A stretch of 64,000 nucleotides of DNA. Origin: Bradyrhizobium prioriisuperbiae. Lineage in GTDB: Bacteria > Pseudomonadota > Alphaproteobacteria > Rhizobiales > Xanthobacteraceae. A model generated the notes under the pieces. It saw only the letters and a list, made by a program, of their open reading frames with translations, did not search any database and was not told where the DNA came from. Location: NCBI RefSeq assembly GCF_032397745.1, contig NZ_CP135921.1, forward strand, positions 5,940,501 through 6,004,500, given 5' to 3'. Shown here piece by piece: positions 11,919-22,540 of this stretch (the stretch's first letter is position 1; each line of letters starts with the position of its first letter). The position numbers and the translations under genes are program-made.

Positions 11919-12650
11919 ATGCGTTCCGGAGTGATCGCTCAAAAGATCGGGATGACGCGGGTCTTTACGGAGACCGGTGAACATATCCCTGTGACGGTGC
12001 TGAAGTTGAGCAACTGTCAGGTGCTTGGTCATCGTACCAAGGACGCCAACGGCTATGTCGCGCTGCAGCTCGGCTCCGGCGCCCGCAAGACCGTTTATCT
12101 GCCGAAGGCCGAGCGCGGCCAGTTCGCCGTCGCCAAGGTCGAGCCGAAGCGCAAGGTCGCGGAGTTCCGTGTGTCGGAAGACGCGCTGCTCCCGGTCGGC
12201 GCCGAGATCCAGGCAGATCATTTCGTGGTTGGCCAGTTCGTCGACGTCACCGGCACCTCGGTCGGTAAGGGCTTCGCCGGCGGCATGAAGCGCTGGAACT
12301 TCGGCGGTTTGCGCGCCACGCACGGTGTGTCGGTGTCGCATCGCTCGATCGGTTCGACCGGTGGTCGTCAGGATCCCGGCAAGACCTTCAAGAACAAGAA
12401 GATGCCCGGCCACATGGGCGTCGATCGCATCACCACGCTGAACCTGCGTGTGGTGCAGACGGACGTGGAGCGCGGTCTGGTGCTGGTCGAAGGCGCCGTT
12501 CCCGGCTCCAAGGGCGGCTGGATCACGGTGCGTGACGCCGTGAAGAAGCCGCTGCCGAAGGACGCGCCGAAGCCCGGCAAGTTCAAGGTCGCCAATGGCG
12601 GCGCAGAGGCTGCACCCGCGGAAGCGGCAGCCGAGAAGGAGGGCGTGTGA
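11919..12650 (+). CDS. rplC: 50S ribosomal protein L3
   Basis: 243-residue L3, an early assembly protein near the peptidyl transferase centre. The conserved [20 protein letters not shown] segment around residue 150 is intact. It is longer than the typical 209-residue enteric form because of an Ala/Glu-rich C-terminal tail of about 20 residues, common in rhizobial L3. AGGAAG precedes the ATG. Confidence 0.97.
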   Translation: MRSGVIAQKIGMTRVFTETGEHIPVTVLKLSNCQVLGHRTKDANGYVALQLGSGARKTVYLPKAERGQFAVAKVEPKRKVAEFRVSEDALLPVGAEIQADHFVVGQFVDVTGTSVGKGFAGGMKRWNFGGLRATHGVSVSHRSIGSTGGRQDPGKTFKNKKMPGHMGVDRITTLNLRVVQTDVERGLVLVEGAVPGSKGGWITVRDAVKKPLPKDAPKPGKFKVANGGAEAAPAEAAAEKEGV

Positions 12651-12651
12651 C

Positions 12652-13272
12652 ATGGAACTGAACGTCACCACGCTCGAAGGTAAGGCGGCCGGATCGGTGC
12701 AGCTGTCGGACGAGATCTTCGGTCTTGAGCCGCGCATCGACATCATCCAGCGCTGCGTCAACTGGCAGCTCGCCAAGCGCCAGGCCGGAACCCACAAGGC
12801 CAAGGGCCGTGCGGAGATCTGGCGTACCGGCAAGAAGATGTACAAGCAGAAGGGCACCGGCGGTGCTCGTCACGGCTCGGCCCGCGTGCCGCAGTTCCGC
12901 GGCGGTGGTCGCGCGTTCGGTCCGGTGGTGCGCAGCCATGCGTTCGACCTGCCGAAGAAGGTTCGCGCGCTCGCGCTCAAGCATGCTCTCTCGGCCAAGG
13001 CCAAGGACGGTGGGCTGATCGTGATCGACAATGCCGACCTCAAGGACGGCAAGACCAAGGGCCTGATCGCTCACTTCTCCGGTCTGGGTCTCACCAACGC
13101 GCTGATTATCGACGGCGCCGAAGTGAACACCGGGTTCGCGGCTGCTGCGCGCAACATTCCGAATATCGACGTGCTGCCGATCCAGGGCATCAACGTCTAC
13201 GACATTCTGCGTCGTCAGAAGCTGGTGCTGACGAAGGCTGCACTCGATGCGTTGGAGGCGCGCTTCAAATGA
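12652..13272 (+). CDS. rplD: 50S ribosomal protein L4
   Basis: 206-residue L4, whose long loop lines the exit tunnel ([16 protein letters not shown] is visible). In E. coli L4 represses its own S10 operon; whether that applies here is unknown. The start is the ATG right after the rplC stop (1-nt gap); an earlier alternative start would overlap L3. Confidence 0.97.
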   Translation: MELNVTTLEGKAAGSVQLSDEIFGLEPRIDIIQRCVNWQLAKRQAGTHKAKGRAEIWRTGKKMYKQKGTGGARHGSARVPQFRGGGRAFGPVVRSHAFDLPKKVRALALKHALSAKAKDGGLIVIDNADLKDGKTKGLIAHFSGLGLTNALIIDGAEVNTGFAAAARNIPNIDVLPIQGINVYDILRRQKLVLTKAALDALEARFK

Positions 13273-13565
13273 CAATCGATGCGAAGCATTACGACGTGAT
13301 CGTCGCGCCGGTCATCACCGAAAAGGCGACGACGGCCTCGGAGCACAACAAGGTTGTGTTCAAGGTGGTGGTGAAGGCGACCAAGCCGCAGATCAAGGAA
13401 GCGGTTGAGAAGCTGTTCGACGTCAAGGTCAAGAGCGTGAACACGATCGTGCGCAAGGGCAAGACCAAGGTCTTCCGCGGCACCTTCGGCACGCAGTCGG
13501 ACTCAAAGCGCGCGGTCGTGACCCTCGAAGAGGGCCACCGCATCGACGTTACGACCGGACTGTAA
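13269..13565 (+). CDS. rplW: 50S ribosomal protein L23
   Basis: 98-residue L23 at the tunnel exit, the docking point for trigger factor and SRP. It overlaps the rplD stop by 4 nt (ATGA), indicating translational coupling. The conserved [15 protein letters not shown] and [10 protein letters not shown] segments are seen. Confidence 0.97.
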   Translation: MTIDAKHYDVIVAPVITEKATTASEHNKVVFKVVVKATKPQIKEAVEKLFDVKVKSVNTIVRKGKTKVFRGTFGTQSDSKRAVVTLEEGHRIDVTTGL

Positions 13566-13577
13566 GGCGATACGACG

Positions 13578-14411
13578 ATGGCATTGAAAAAATTCAACCC
13601 CACGACGCCGGGCCAGCGCCAGCTGGTGATGGTCGATCGTTCCGCCCTCTACAAGGGCAAGCCGGTCAAGACGCTCACCGAGGGCAAGCGTTCGTCCGGC
13701 GGACGCAACGCAACCGGCCGCATCACCGTGCGTTTCCGCGGCGGTGGCCACAAGCAGTCGTACCGCATCGTCGACTTCAAGCGTTCGAAGCTCGATGTGC
13801 CGGCGACGGTCGAGCGGCTGGAATACGATCCGAACCGCACCGCGTTCCTCGCCCTGATCAAGTATCAGGACGGTGAGCAGGCCTACATCCTGGCGCCGCA
13901 GCGCCTGGCAGTCGGCGATACCGTGATCGCGGGCAGCTATGTCGACGTGAAGCCGGGCAATGTCATGCCGCTGGGCAACATGCCGATCGGCACCATTGTC
14001 CACAATATCGAGCTGAAGATCGGGAAGGGCGGGCAGATCGCTCGCTCCGCCGGTACCTACGCTCAGATCGTCGGCCGCGATCAGGACTACGTCATCATGC
14101 GCCTGAACTCGGGCGAGCAGCGCCTGGTCCACGGCCGCTGCACGGGCACCATCGGTGCGGTGTCGAACCCGGACCACATGAACATTTCGATCGGCAAGGC
14201 CGGTCGCAACCGCTGGCTCGGCCGCAAGCCGCACAACCGCGGTGTTTCGATGAACCCGATCGACCATCCGCACGGCGGCGGCGAAGGCCGCACCTCGGGC
14301 GGCCGTCACCCGGTCACGCCGTGGGGCTTCCCGACCAAGGGCAAGAAGACCCGCAAGAACAAGTCAACCGCGAGATTCATCCTCGCCAGCCGCCACAAGC
14401 GGAAGAAGTAA
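13578..14411 (+). CDS. rplB: 50S ribosomal protein L2
   Basis: 277-residue L2, needed for subunit joining and peptidyl transferase activity. The hallmark [12 protein letters not shown] segment with its conserved histidine lies near residue 225, and the basic C-terminus is intact. It follows rplW after 12 nt. Confidence 0.98.
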   Translation: MALKKFNPTTPGQRQLVMVDRSALYKGKPVKTLTEGKRSSGGRNATGRITVRFRGGGHKQSYRIVDFKRSKLDVPATVERLEYDPNRTAFLALIKYQDGEQAYILAPQRLAVGDTVIAGSYVDVKPGNVMPLGNMPIGTIVHNIELKIGKGGQIARSAGTYAQIVGRDQDYVIMRLNSGEQRLVHGRCTGTIGAVSNPDHMNISIGKAGRNRWLGRKPHNRGVSMNPIDHPHGGGEGRTSGGRHPVTPWGFPTKGKKTRKNKSTARFILASRHKRKK

Positions 14412-14424
14412 GGGATCGCACGCC

Positions 14425-14703
14425 ATGGTTCGTTCGGTGTGGAAAGGCCCGTTTGTCGAGGGTTCGCTGCTTAAGAAGGCAGATGCAGCCCGCGCGTCAG
14501 GCCGTCACGACGTCATCAAGATCTGGAGCCGTCGTTCGACGATCCTGCCGCAGTTCGTTGGTCTGACCTTCGGTGTCTACAACGGTCAGAAACACGTTCC
14601 GGTCGCCGTCAACGAGGAAATGGTAGGTCACAAGTTCGGCGAGTTTTCGCCGACCCGTACCTTCCATGGCCATTCGGGCGACAAGAAAGCCAAGAGGGCT
14701 TGA
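14425..14703 (+). CDS. rpsS: 30S ribosomal protein S19
   Basis: 92-residue S19, which forms a complex with S13 in the 30S head. The conserved [10 protein letters not shown]-terminus, [14 protein letters not shown] and [12 protein letters not shown] segments are all present. Confidence 0.97.
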   Translation: MVRSVWKGPFVEGSLLKKADAARASGRHDVIKIWSRRSTILPQFVGLTFGVYNGQKHVPVAVNEEMVGHKFGEFSPTRTFHGHSGDKKAKRA

Positions 14704-14713
14704 GGATTAGGTC

Positions 14714-15094
14714 ATGAGCAAACCAAAGCGCGAACGGAGCCTCGCCGATAACGAGGCCAAGGCGATCGCCCGGATGCTGCGGGTGAGCCCGCAGAAGCTC
14801 AATCTGGTTGCGGCGATGATCCGCGGCAAGAAGGCGTCGTCTGCGCTCGCCGATTTGCAGTTCTCGCGCAAGCGGATCTCGGTCGACGTCAAGAAGTGCC
14901 TGGAGTCGGCGATCGCCAATGCCGAGAACAACCATGACCTCGAGGTCGACGATCTGATCGTCGCCGAGGCGCATGTCGGCAAGGGTATTGTGATGAAGCG
15001 TTTCGCGCCGCGCGGCCGTGGCCGTTCGGGACGTGTGTTCAAACCGTTCTCGCAGCTGACGATCGTGGTTCGTCAGGTCGAGGCGAGCGCTTAA
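14714..15094 (+). CDS. rplV: 50S ribosomal protein L22
   Basis: 126-residue L22, whose beta-hairpin lines the exit tunnel and bears macrolide-resistance positions. The conserved [20 protein letters not shown] start and [15 protein letters not shown] loop show no deletion. Confidence 0.97.
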   Translation: MSKPKRERSLADNEAKAIARMLRVSPQKLNLVAAMIRGKKASSALADLQFSRKRISVDVKKCLESAIANAENNHDLEVDDLIVAEAHVGKGIVMKRFAPRGRGRSGRVFKPFSQLTIVVRQVEASA

Positions 15095-15109
15095 GCGCAG
15101 GAGAAGACG

Positions 15110-15808
15110 ATGGGTCAGAAGATCAATCCAATCGGGCTGCGTCTGGGCATCAACCGGACCTGGGATTCCCGTTGGTACGCCGGCAAGAACGAATACGGCA
15201 AGCTGTTGCATGAAGACGTCCGGATCCGCGAGCTGCTGCACAAGGAGCTGAAGCAGGCTGCTGTCGCGCGCATCGTGATCGAGCGTCCGCACAAGAAGTG
15301 CCGCGTGACCATTCATTCCGCGCGCCCCGGCGTCGTTATCGGCAAGAAGGGCGCCGACATCGACAAGCTGCGCAAGAAGATTGCGGACATCACCGCGTCC
15401 GACGTCGTTCTCAACATCGTCGAGATCCGCAAGCCCGAACTCGACGCGACCCTGGTCGCGGAATCGATCGCGCAGCAGCTCGAGCGCCGCGTCGCATTCC
15501 GTCGCGCCATGAAGCGCGCCGTGCAGTCGGCGATGCGTCTCGGTGCCGAGGGCATTCGTATCAACTGCTCGGGCCGTCTCGGCGGCGCCGAAATCGCCCG
15601 CATGGAGTGGTACCGCGAAGGTCGCGTGCCGCTGCACACGCTGCGCGCCGACATCGATTATGGCGTCGCGACCGCGTTCACCACGTTCGGCACCTGCGGC
15701 GTCAAGGTCTGGATCTTCAAGGGCGAAATCCTTGAGCACGATCCGATGGCTCAGGACAAGCGTCTCGCCGAAGGTGACAATTCGCGGCCGCGTCGCGACG
15801 CGGCTTGA
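15110..15808 (+). CDS. rpsC: 30S ribosomal protein S3
   Basis: 232-residue S3, at the mRNA entry site. It has the [12 protein letters not shown] start, a KH domain with [13 protein letters not shown] near residue 80, and the S3 C-terminal domain with [21 protein letters not shown] precedes the ATG. Confidence 0.98.
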   Translation: MGQKINPIGLRLGINRTWDSRWYAGKNEYGKLLHEDVRIRELLHKELKQAAVARIVIERPHKKCRVTIHSARPGVVIGKKGADIDKLRKKIADITASDVVLNIVEIRKPELDATLVAESIAQQLERRVAFRRAMKRAVQSAMRLGAEGIRINCSGRLGGAEIARMEWYREGRVPLHTLRADIDYGVATAFTTFGTCGVKVWIFKGEILEHDPMAQDKRLAEGDNSRPRRDAA

Positions 15809-15849
15809 TTTGGTTTTTGGAAGGGTTGGCGTAAGCCAGGAACAAGAAC

Positions 15850-16263
15850 ATGTTGCAACCAAAGCGCACAAAGTTTCGCAAGGCGCATAAGGGCCGGATC
15901 CACGGCGTGGCGTCGTCCGGCGCGACGCTGTCGTTCGGCCAGTATGGGCTGAAGGCGATGGAGCCGGAGCGTGTTACCGCGCGCCAGATCGAGGCCGCCC
16001 GCCGCGCCCTGACCCGTCACATGAAGCGTGCCGGCCGCGTCTGGATCCGTGTTTTCCCGGACGTTCCGGTGTCGAAGAAGCCCGCCGAAGTGCGCATGGG
16101 TTCCGGCAAGGGAACGCCGGAATTGTGGGTCGCGCGCGTTAAGCCGGGCCGTATCCTGTTCGAGATCGACGGCGTCACCAATCAGACGGCGAAGGAAGCG
16201 TTGACGCTGGCTGCCGCCAAGCTGCCGATCAAGACGCGCTTCGTTGCGCGCATTGCGGAGTGA
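15850..16263 (+). CDS. rplP: 50S ribosomal protein L16
   Basis: 137-residue L16 at the base of the central protuberance near the A site. The [16 protein letters not shown] start and the [15 protein letters not shown] segment are diagnostic. The 41-nt gap after rpsC holds only a weak TGGC/GCCA stem. Confidence 0.97.
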   Translation: MLQPKRTKFRKAHKGRIHGVASSGATLSFGQYGLKAMEPERVTARQIEAARRALTRHMKRAGRVWIRVFPDVPVSKKPAEVRMGSGKGTPELWVARVKPGRILFEIDGVTNQTAKEALTLAAAKLPIKTRFVARIAE

Positions 16264-16273
16264 GGATTTAGCC

Positions 16274-16480
16274 ATGGCCGACCTGAAACCCGCCGACATT
16301 CGCGCGATGAGCGCCGATCAGATGGACGACGAGATCGTCAAGCTGAAGAAGGAGCGCTTCAACCTGCGCTTCCAGCGCGCCACCGGGCAGCTCGAGAACA
16401 CCTCGCGTCTGCGCGAGGCCCGTCGCGATATCGCTCGCGTCAAGACCATCGCCGCGCAGAAGCGCGCGAAGACGAAGTAA
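16274..16480 (+). CDS. rpmC: 50S ribosomal protein L29
   Basis: 68-residue helical L29 at the tunnel exit. I start at the ATG with GAGG 10 nt before it; a longer in-frame start would overlap rplP by 20 nt and give an atypical N-terminus. The [18 protein letters not shown] segment is typical. Confidence 0.96.
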   Translation: MADLKPADIRAMSADQMDDEIVKLKKERFNLRFQRATGQLENTSRLREARRDIARVKTIAAQKRAKTK

Positions 16481-16490
16481 GGGGCCGAAG

Positions 16491-16739
16491 ATGCCGAAAC
16501 GAACTCTGCAAGGCGTCGTCGTCAGCGACAAGCAGGACAAGACGGTTGTGGTGCGCGTCGATCGTCGCTTCACCCACCCGATCTACAAGAAGACGATTCG
16601 CCGTTCCAAGAACTACCACGCGCACGACGAGAACAACGCGTTCAAGCCGGGCGACCAGGTGTGGATCGAGGAAAGCAAGCCGATCTCGAAGTTGAAGCGC
16701 TGGACGGTTGTCCAGGGCGAAAAGACGAAAACAGCTTAA
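16491..16739 (+). CDS. rpsQ: 30S ribosomal protein S17
   Basis: 82-residue OB-fold S17, a primary 16S rRNA binder. The [20 protein letters not shown] start and [16 protein letters not shown] segments are conserved. Last gene of the S10 segment. Confidence 0.97.
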   Translation: MPKRTLQGVVVSDKQDKTVVVRVDRRFTHPIYKKTIRRSKNYHAHDENNAFKPGDQVWIEESKPISKLKRWTVVQGEKTKTA

Positions 16740-16778
16740 AGCGCACTTTCGCGCATAGAAAGAGGACGAGGTGCATCA

Positions 16779-17147
16779 ATGATCCAGATGCAGACCAACC
16801 TCGACGTGGCCGATAATTCAGGCGCGCGCCGTGTCATGTGTATCAAGGTTCTTGGGGGTTCCAAGCGCCGGTACGCGACCGTCGGCGACATTATCGTCGT
16901 GTCCGTCAAGGAAGCCATTCCGCGTGGGAAGGTGAAGAAGGGCGACGTCATGAAGGCGGTCGTGGTGCGTGTGGCGAAGGATATTCGCCGCGCCGACGGC
17001 TCCGTCATCCGTTTCGACCGCAATGCGGCTGTGTTGATCAACAACCAGTCCGAGCCGGTCGGCACCCGTATCTTTGGGCCGGTGCCGCGCGAGCTGCGCG
17101 CCAAGAACCATATGAAGATCATTTCGCTCGCGCCGGAGGTGCTGTGA
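16779..17147 (+). CDS. rplN: 50S ribosomal protein L14
   Basis: 122-residue L14, part of intersubunit bridges B5 and B8. [18 protein letters not shown] and the C-terminal [13 protein letters not shown] are textbook. First gene of the spc segment; its stop overlaps the rplX start by one base (TGATG). Confidence 0.98.
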   Translation: MIQMQTNLDVADNSGARRVMCIKVLGGSKRRYATVGDIIVVSVKEAIPRGKVKKGDVMKAVVVRVAKDIRRADGSVIRFDRNAAVLINNQSEPVGTRIFGPVPRELRAKNHMKIISLAPEVL

Positions 17148-17461
17148 TGGCTGCCAAGATCCGGAAGGGCGACAAGGTCGTCGTGCTGTCGGGACGCGAC
17201 AAGGGTCGCACCGGCGAAGTGTTCGAGGTGCGTCCGAGCGAGAGCCGAGCGCTGGTGCGCGGCGTTAATCTCGTCAAGCGCCACCAGAAGCAGACCCAGG
17301 CCCAGGAAGGCGGCATCATCTCCAAGGAGTCGCCGATCCACCTGTCCAACATCGCCATCGTTGCCAAGGACGGCAAGCCGACCCGCGTCGGCTTCAAGAT
17401 CCTGGCCGACGGCAAGAAGGTGCGCGTTGCCAAGCGCACGGGAGCTGAGATCGATGGCTGA
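17147..17461 (+). CDS. rplX: 50S ribosomal protein L24
   Basis: 104-residue L24, an assembly initiator with an N-terminal KOW motif ([19 protein letters not shown]). The start is the ATG overlapping the rplN stop; the frame remains open upstream, but that part is only the L14 gene in another frame. The 3' end overlaps rplE by 8 nt. Confidence 0.97.
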   Translation: MAAKIRKGDKVVVLSGRDKGRTGEVFEVRPSESRALVRGVNLVKRHQKQTQAQEGGIISKESPIHLSNIAIVAKDGKPTRVGFKILADGKKVRVAKRTGAEIDG

Positions 17462-18011
17462 GACCGTGAACGTGCCGCGCCTGCGCGCGCAGTATGACAA
17501 GGAAATCCGAACCAAGCTCACCGAGCAGTTCGGTTACGCGAACGTCATGCAGGTGCCGACCTTGAGCAAGGTCGTCCTCAACATGGGCGTCGGCGAAGCT
17601 GTCAACGACCGTAAGAAGGTCGAACTGGCTGCTGCCGATCTCGCGCTGATCGCCGGTCAGAAGCCGATCGTGACCTATTCACGGATGGCGATCGCGACCT
17701 TCAAGCTGCGCGAAAACCAGCCGATCGGCGCCAAGGTGACGCTGCGCAAGGTCCGCATGTACGAGTTCATCGATCGCTTGGTGAACATCGCATTGCCCCG
17801 CGTGCGCGACTTCCGTGGCCTCAATCCGAAGAGCTTCGACGGCCGCGGCAACTATTCGCTCGGCATCAAGGAGCACCTCATTTTCCCGGAAATCGACTAC
17901 GATAAGTCCGGCGAGACCTGGGGCATGGACATTACGGTTTGCACCACCGCGCGGACCGACGACGAAGCGCGGGCGCTGTTGACCGCATTCAATTTCCCTT
18001 TCCGGCAGTGA
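17454..18011 (+). CDS. rplE: 50S ribosomal protein L5
   Basis: 185-residue L5, a 5S rRNA binder in the central protuberance. The [18 protein letters not shown] and [18 protein letters not shown] segments are conserved. It starts inside the last codons of rplX (8-nt overlap), implying coupling. Confidence 0.97.
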   Translation: MAETVNVPRLRAQYDKEIRTKLTEQFGYANVMQVPTLSKVVLNMGVGEAVNDRKKVELAAADLALIAGQKPIVTYSRMAIATFKLRENQPIGAKVTLRKVRMYEFIDRLVNIALPRVRDFRGLNPKSFDGRGNYSLGIKEHLIFPEIDYDKSGETWGMDITVCTTARTDDEARALLTAFNFPFRQ

Positions 18012-18056
18012 GACCTGATCGACAGGATCTCAAACGCGGAAATTCAGGAGCCTGAT

Positions 18057-18362
18057 ATGGCGAAGAAGAGTTCGATCGAGAAGAACAACCGTCGTCAGCG
18101 GATGACGAAGAACGCGGCTGAAAAGCGTGCGAAATTGAAGGCGATCATCGCCGACAAGAAGCTGCCGCTGGAAGAGCGTTTTGCGGCCACGCTGAAGCTT
18201 GCCGAGATGCCGCGCAATTCGTCGGCGACCCGCATTCGCAACCGTTGCGAAATCACGGGCCGGCCGCGCTCGGTCTACCGCAAGAACAAACTCAGCCGTA
18301 TCGCGCTGCGCGAATATGGCTCCAAGGGCCTGGTTCCGGGCCTCGTGAAGTCGAGCTGGTAA
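18057..18362 (+). CDS. rpsN: 30S ribosomal protein S14 (zinc-free type)
   Basis: 101-residue S14. Only one cysteine is visible ([11 protein letters not shown]), so this is the long C-minus form without the CxxC zinc ribbon. AGGAG precedes the ATG. The 45-nt gap after rplE contains an imperfect stem. Confidence 0.97.
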   Translation: MAKKSSIEKNNRRQRMTKNAAEKRAKLKAIIADKKLPLEERFAATLKLAEMPRNSSATRIRNRCEITGRPRSVYRKNKLSRIALREYGSKGLVPGLVKSSW

Positions 18363-18374
18363 GGAGGGTCGCAA

Positions 18375-18773
18375 ATGTCCACGCACGATCCGATCAGCGA
18401 TCTCATCACCCGCATCCGCAACGCGCAGATGCGTAACAAGCCGAAGGTTTCGACCCCGGGCTCGAAGATGCGCGCCAACGTGCTCGAAGTGCTGAAGAGC
18501 GAAGGCTACATTCGTGGCTTCGCCAGCGTCGAGCATGCCGGCGGCCGCAGCGAGCTGGAGATCGAGCTGAAGTATTTCGATGGTGAGCCTGTGATCCGCG
18601 AGATCGAGCGGGTGTCCAAGCCGGGCCGGCGTGTCTACGCCTCGGTGAAGAACCTGCCGCGCGTCAACAATGGCCTCGGCATTTCAGTGCTTTCCACGCC
18701 GAAGGGAATTATGGCTGACCACGCCGCGCGCGACGCGAATGTGGGCGGCGAAGTTCTCTTCACGGTGTTCTAA
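18375..18773 (+). CDS. rpsH: 30S ribosomal protein S8
   Basis: 132-residue S8. In E. coli it binds 16S rRNA and represses the spc operon at a site near rplE. The [14 protein letters not shown] start and [13 protein letters not shown]-terminal segment are conserved. AAGGAGG precedes the ATG and overlaps the rpsN stop. Confidence 0.97.
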   Translation: MSTHDPISDLITRIRNAQMRNKPKVSTPGSKMRANVLEVLKSEGYIRGFASVEHAGGRSELEIELKYFDGEPVIREIERVSKPGRRVYASVKNLPRVNNGLGISVLSTPKGIMADHAARDANVGGEVLFTVF

Positions 18774-18791
18774 TTCAGGAAGGGTAGAACC

Positions 18792-19325
18792 ATGTCCCGC
18801 GTTGGCAAACGACCAGTACCGGTGCCGTCGGGCGTGACCGCGACCGTCGAAGGGCAGACCGTCAAGATGAAGGGGCCGAAGGGCCAGCTTCAGTTCATCG
18901 TTCACGATGACGTTGCGGTAAAGCTCGACAACGGAGCGATCAAGGTCGATCCGCGTTTCGAGACCAAGCGCGCGCGCTCGCTGTACGGCACCGCCCGTGC
19001 GCAGGTCGCGAACCTGGTCGAAGGCGTCACCAAGGGTTTCGAGAAGAAGCTCGAGATCACCGGCGTAGGCTACCGCGCCGCGCTGCAGGGCAAGAACCTG
19101 CAGCTCGCGCTCGGTTACAGCCACGACGTGGTGTATCCGATCCCGGACGGCATCACGATCGTGACTCCGAAGCCGACCGAAATCGTCATCACCGGCAACG
19201 ACATTCAGCGTGTCGGCCAGGTCGCCGCCGAGATTCGCGGCTATCGTCCGCCGGAGCCCTACAAGGGCAAGGGCGTGAAGTACGCCGGCGAATTCATCTT
19301 CCGCAAGGAAGGCAAGAAGAAGTAA
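18792..19325 (+). CDS. rplF: 50S ribosomal protein L6
   Basis: 177-residue L6, two tandem RNA-binding domains near the GTPase-associated site. The [11 protein letters not shown] start, [12 protein letters not shown] centre and [18 protein letters not shown] end are typical. Confidence 0.97.
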   Translation: MSRVGKRPVPVPSGVTATVEGQTVKMKGPKGQLQFIVHDDVAVKLDNGAIKVDPRFETKRARSLYGTARAQVANLVEGVTKGFEKKLEITGVGYRAALQGKNLQLALGYSHDVVYPIPDGITIVTPKPTEIVITGNDIQRVGQVAAEIRGYRPPEPYKGKGVKYAGEFIFRKEGKKK

Positions 19326-19336
19326 CGGAGCGGGTC

Positions 19337-19699
19337 ATGTCGAAACTCAAGATTACGAATGCCCGGCGCAAGAATCGCGTAAGGGGTCAGATCCGCCGCA
19401 CGGCGAATGGCCGTCCGCGCTTGTCGGTGTTCCGTTCGTCGAAGCATATCTATGCCCAGGTCATCGACGACCTGAAGGGCGAGACCCTGGCTTCGGCTTC
19501 GTCGCTGGAAAAGTCGCTGCGTGAGGGTGCCAAGACCGGTGCCGACGTCGATGCGGCGACCCTGGTCGGCAAGCTCGTTGCGGAACGCGCCGTGAAGAAC
19601 GGCGTCAAGGAAGTGATTTTCGATCGTGGTCAGTATCTCTACCACGGTCGCGTCAAGGCACTCGCCGATGCGGCGCGTGAAGGCGGTTTGAGTTTCTAA
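19337..19699 (+). CDS. rplR: 50S ribosomal protein L18
   Basis: 120-residue L18, a 5S rRNA binder. The [20 protein letters not shown] core and [24 protein letters not shown] end are diagnostic. It follows rplF after 11 nt. Confidence 0.97.
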   Translation: MSKLKITNARRKNRVRGQIRRTANGRPRLSVFRSSKHIYAQVIDDLKGETLASASSLEKSLREGAKTGADVDAATLVGKLVAERAVKNGVKEVIFDRGQYLYHGRVKALADAAREGGLSF

Positions 19700-19749
19700 G
19701 GTTTTGAACAGGATAGGGGCCGACGGCCTCACAAGGATTGGACAGCACC

Positions 19750-20322
19750 ATGGCAGGTGAACGCGAACGCGGCGGCCGCGACCGGAACAATCGTGAAGAG
19801 CGCGACAGCGAGTTTGTCGACAAGCTCGTTCACATCAACCGTGTCGCCAAGGTCGTGAAGGGCGGTAAGCGCTTCGGTTTCGCAGCGCTGGTCGTCATCG
19901 GCGACCAGAAGGGCCGGGTCGGTTTCGGCCACGGCAAGGCGCGCGAAGTTCCGGAAGCGATCCGCAAGGCGACGGACTCGGCGAAGCGCAACCTCACGCG
20001 GGTGCCGCTGCGCGAAGGCCGTACGCTGCATCATGACATTGCCGGCCGTCACGGTGCGGGCAAAGTGTATCTGCGCGCGGCTCCTCCCGGCACCGGCATC
20101 ATCGCCGGCGGCCCGATGCGTGCCGTGTTCGAGAGCCTCGGCGTCCAGGACGTGGTGGCGAAGTCGATCGGTTCGTCGAACCCCTACAACATGGTTCGCG
20201 CCACCTTCGACGCGCTGAAGCACCAGGATTCGCCGCGTTCGGTTGCTTCGCGCCGCAATCTCAAGGTTTCGGTTCTGCAGTCGCGCCGCGTCGGCGGCGA
20301 TGCTGAAGCGGCCGCGGACTAA
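19750..20322 (+). CDS. rpsE: 30S ribosomal protein S5
   Basis: 190-residue S5, needed for decoding accuracy. The N-terminal S5 dsRBD-like domain ([17 protein letters not shown]) and the C-terminal domain ([13 protein letters not shown]) are complete. I use the ATG giving [11 protein letters not shown]; an in-frame TTG 12 nt upstream is possible but has no spaced ribosome site. Confidence 0.97.
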   Translation: MAGERERGGRDRNNREERDSEFVDKLVHINRVAKVVKGGKRFGFAALVVIGDQKGRVGFGHGKAREVPEAIRKATDSAKRNLTRVPLREGRTLHHDIAGRHGAGKVYLRAAPPGTGIIAGGPMRAVFESLGVQDVVAKSIGSSNPYNMVRATFDALKHQDSPRSVASRRNLKVSVLQSRRVGGDAEAAAD

Positions 20323-20348
20323 TTCGCGCCTGATTGGAGTTTGAGACA

Positions 20349-20543
20349 ATGGCCAAGGCCGCAAAGACCATCAAGATCGAGCAGGTTGGCAGCGCGATCC
20401 GCCGCCAGGCGGATCAGCGCGGGACGCTGATCGGCCTCGGTCTCAACAAGATCGGTCGCGTCAATGAGCTGGAGGATACGCCTTCGGTTCGTGGCATGAT
20501 CGCAAAGGTTCAGCACCTCGTTCGCGTCGTCGACGAGAAGTAA
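20349..20543 (+). CDS. rpmD: 50S ribosomal protein L30
   Basis: 64-residue L30, full length, with the typical [15 protein letters not shown] core. The ATG has GGAG about 10 nt upstream; a longer in-frame start adds five atypical residues. Confidence 0.96.
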   Translation: MAKAAKTIKIEQVGSAIRRQADQRGTLIGLGLNKIGRVNELEDTPSVRGMIAKVQHLVRVVDEK

Positions 20544-20555
20544 GGAGACAGGGCG

Positions 20556-21047
20556 ATGAAGCTCAGCGATCTCGCCGATAATCCCGGCTCGCGCAAGAAG
20601 CGCATGCGGCTCGGCCGCGGCATTGGTTCCGGCAAGGGCAAGACCTCGGGCCGCGGCGGCAAGGGCCAGACCGCGCGTACCGGTGTGCGCATCAAGGGCT
20701 TTGAAGGCGGCCAGATGCCGCTGCATCGCCGTCTGCCGAAGCGCGGATTCAACAACATCTTCCGGCTGGACCTGGTAGAGATCAATCTTGATCGCCTCCA
20801 GGATGCGATCGATTCGAAGAAGATCGACATCAAGGAAACGGTCAACGCCGAGGCCTTGGTGAAGGCGGGCGTGCTGCGCCGCGCGCGCGATGGCGTGCGG
20901 CTGCTGGGTCGTGGCGAAATCAAGGCAAAGATCACCGTTGAAGTTCACGGTGCATCGAAGTCTGCCGTGGCTGCGGTCGAGAAGGCCGGCGGATCGGTCA
21001 AGATCCTGGCGCCGAAAGAGCCCGAGGGCGAGCAGAAGGCGTCGTAA
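20556..21047 (+). CDS. rplO: 50S ribosomal protein L15
   Basis: 163-residue L15. The N-terminal Gly/Arg-rich segment ([18 protein letters not shown]) that threads into 23S rRNA is intact. GGAGA precedes the ATG. Confidence 0.97.
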   Translation: MKLSDLADNPGSRKKRMRLGRGIGSGKGKTSGRGGKGQTARTGVRIKGFEGGQMPLHRRLPKRGFNNIFRLDLVEINLDRLQDAIDSKKIDIKETVNAEALVKAGVLRRARDGVRLLGRGEIKAKITVEVHGASKSAVAAVEKAGGSVKILAPKEPEGEQKAS

Positions 21048-21146
21048 TCTTCACAGCACCGCTCGCGTCAGCGGGCGTTCTGCTGCTGCGCGGATGATGG
21101 ATTTCCGGCAAGCCGCGACCCATATAAGGTCCGGTGCCGACTGGAT

Positions 21147-21164
21147 GCCCCGCCTGCGCGGGGC
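21147..21164 (+). promoter_or_regulatory. Hairpin before secY
   Basis: Perfect 7-bp GCCCCGC/GCGGGGC stem with a 4-base loop in the 161-nt rplO-secY gap, one of the longest gaps of the series. No U-tract. It might tune secY expression relative to ribosomal proteins (inference). Confidence 0.4.
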
Positions 21165-21208
21165 GTCGTGGTCAGAGGGGCGCGGAACGCGGGAATAAGG
21201 CAACACAA

Positions 21209-22540
21209 ATGGTCTCTGCAGCGGAACAACTCGCGGCCAATCTGAACTTTTCGGCGCTGGCAAAGGCCGACGAACTGAAGAAGCGCATCTGGTTTACCCT
21301 GGGTGCGCTACTTGTTTATCGGCTCGGCACTTACATTCCGCTGCCCGGTATCGATCCCGCGATCTGGGAGCAGGTGTTCCGCACTCAGCAGGGCGGCATT
21401 CTCGGCATGTTTAACATGTTCGCCGGCGGCGGCATCCACCGCATGGCGATCTTCGCGCTGAACATCATGCCGTACATCTCGGCGTCGATCATCATCCAGC
21501 TGTTGACGACGGTGTCGCCGCAGCTCGAGGCCCTCAAGAAAGAGGGCGAGGCCGGCCGCAAGACACTTAATCAGTACACCCGCTATCTCACCGTGATCCT
21601 CGCCGCGTTCCAGTCCTACGGCATCGCCGTCGGCCTCGAAGGCGCGGGCAATGTGGTCAGCGATCCCGGCATGTTCTTCCGGATCTCGACCGCGATCACG
21701 CTGACCGGCGGCACCATGTTCCTGATGTGGCTCGGCGAGCAGATTACCTCGCGCGGCATTGGCAACGGCATCTCGCTGATCATCTTGTCGGGCATTGTCG
21801 CCGAACTGCCGTCGGCGATCGCCGGGACTCTTGAGCTTGGACGTCAGGGCGCGCTCTCGACCGGCATCATCCTGCTGATCATCATCATGGCGGTGGTCGT
21901 GATCGCCTTCATCGTGTTCATGGAGCGCGCGCAGCGCCGCCTTTTGATTCAGTATCCGAAGCGCCAGGTCGGCAACAAGATGTTCGAGGGCCAGTCCTCG
22001 CATCTTCCGTTGAAGCTCAACACCTCCGGCGTGATTCCGCCGATCTTCGCCTCGTCGCTGCTGCTGTTGCCGACCACGGTTGCGAACTTCAATGCCGGCA
22101 AGGGGCCGGAGTGGTTTCAGTGGCTCAACACGCAGCTCGGCCACGGCCGGCCGTTGTTCCTGGTGCTCTATCTCGCGCTGATCGTGTTCTTCGCGTTCTT
22201 CTACACCGCAATCGTGTTCAACCCGACCGAGACGGCCGACAATCTCAAGAAGCACGGTGGATTCATTCCCGGCATTCGTCCGGGCGAGCGCACCGCCGAA
22301 TACATCGACTATGTTCTGTCGCGAATCACGGTGCTCGGCGCTATCTATCTGGCGATCGTCTGTCTGATCCCGGAAATCCTGATTTCCTACGCATCGGTGC
22401 CGTTCTACTTCGGCGGCACTTCGTTGCTGATCGTGGTCAGCGTGACGATGGATACGGTGGCCCAGGTGCAGGGCTATTTGCTGGCCCATCAGTATGAAGG
22501 GCTGATCAAGAAATCGAAATTGAGGGGCCGTCGTCGATGA
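21209..22540 (+). CDS. secY: Preprotein translocase subunit SecY
   Basis: 443-residue channel subunit of the Sec translocon with ten membrane helices. The plug-region GIFNMF-like segment ([14 protein letters not shown]), the [10 protein letters not shown] end and the basic tail LRGRRR are seen. The ATG follows a weak AAGG. The stop overlaps the adk start by 4 nt, coupling the two genes. Confidence 0.98.
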   Translation: MVSAAEQLAANLNFSALAKADELKKRIWFTLGALLVYRLGTYIPLPGIDPAIWEQVFRTQQGGILGMFNMFAGGGIHRMAIFALNIMPYISASIIIQLLTTVSPQLEALKKEGEAGRKTLNQYTRYLTVILAAFQSYGIAVGLEGAGNVVSDPGMFFRISTAITLTGGTMFLMWLGEQITSRGIGNGISLIILSGIVAELPSAIAGTLELGRQGALSTGIILLIIIMAVVVIAFIVFMERAQRRLLIQYPKRQVGNKMFEGQSSHLPLKLNTSGVIPPIFASSLLLLPTTVANFNAGKGPEWFQWLNTQLGHGRPLFLVLYLALIVFFAFFYTAIVFNPTETADNLKKHGGFIPGIRPGERTAEYIDYVLSRITVLGAIYLAIVCLIPEILISYASVPFYFGGTSLLIVVSVTMDTVAQVQGYLLAHQYEGLIKKSKLRGRRR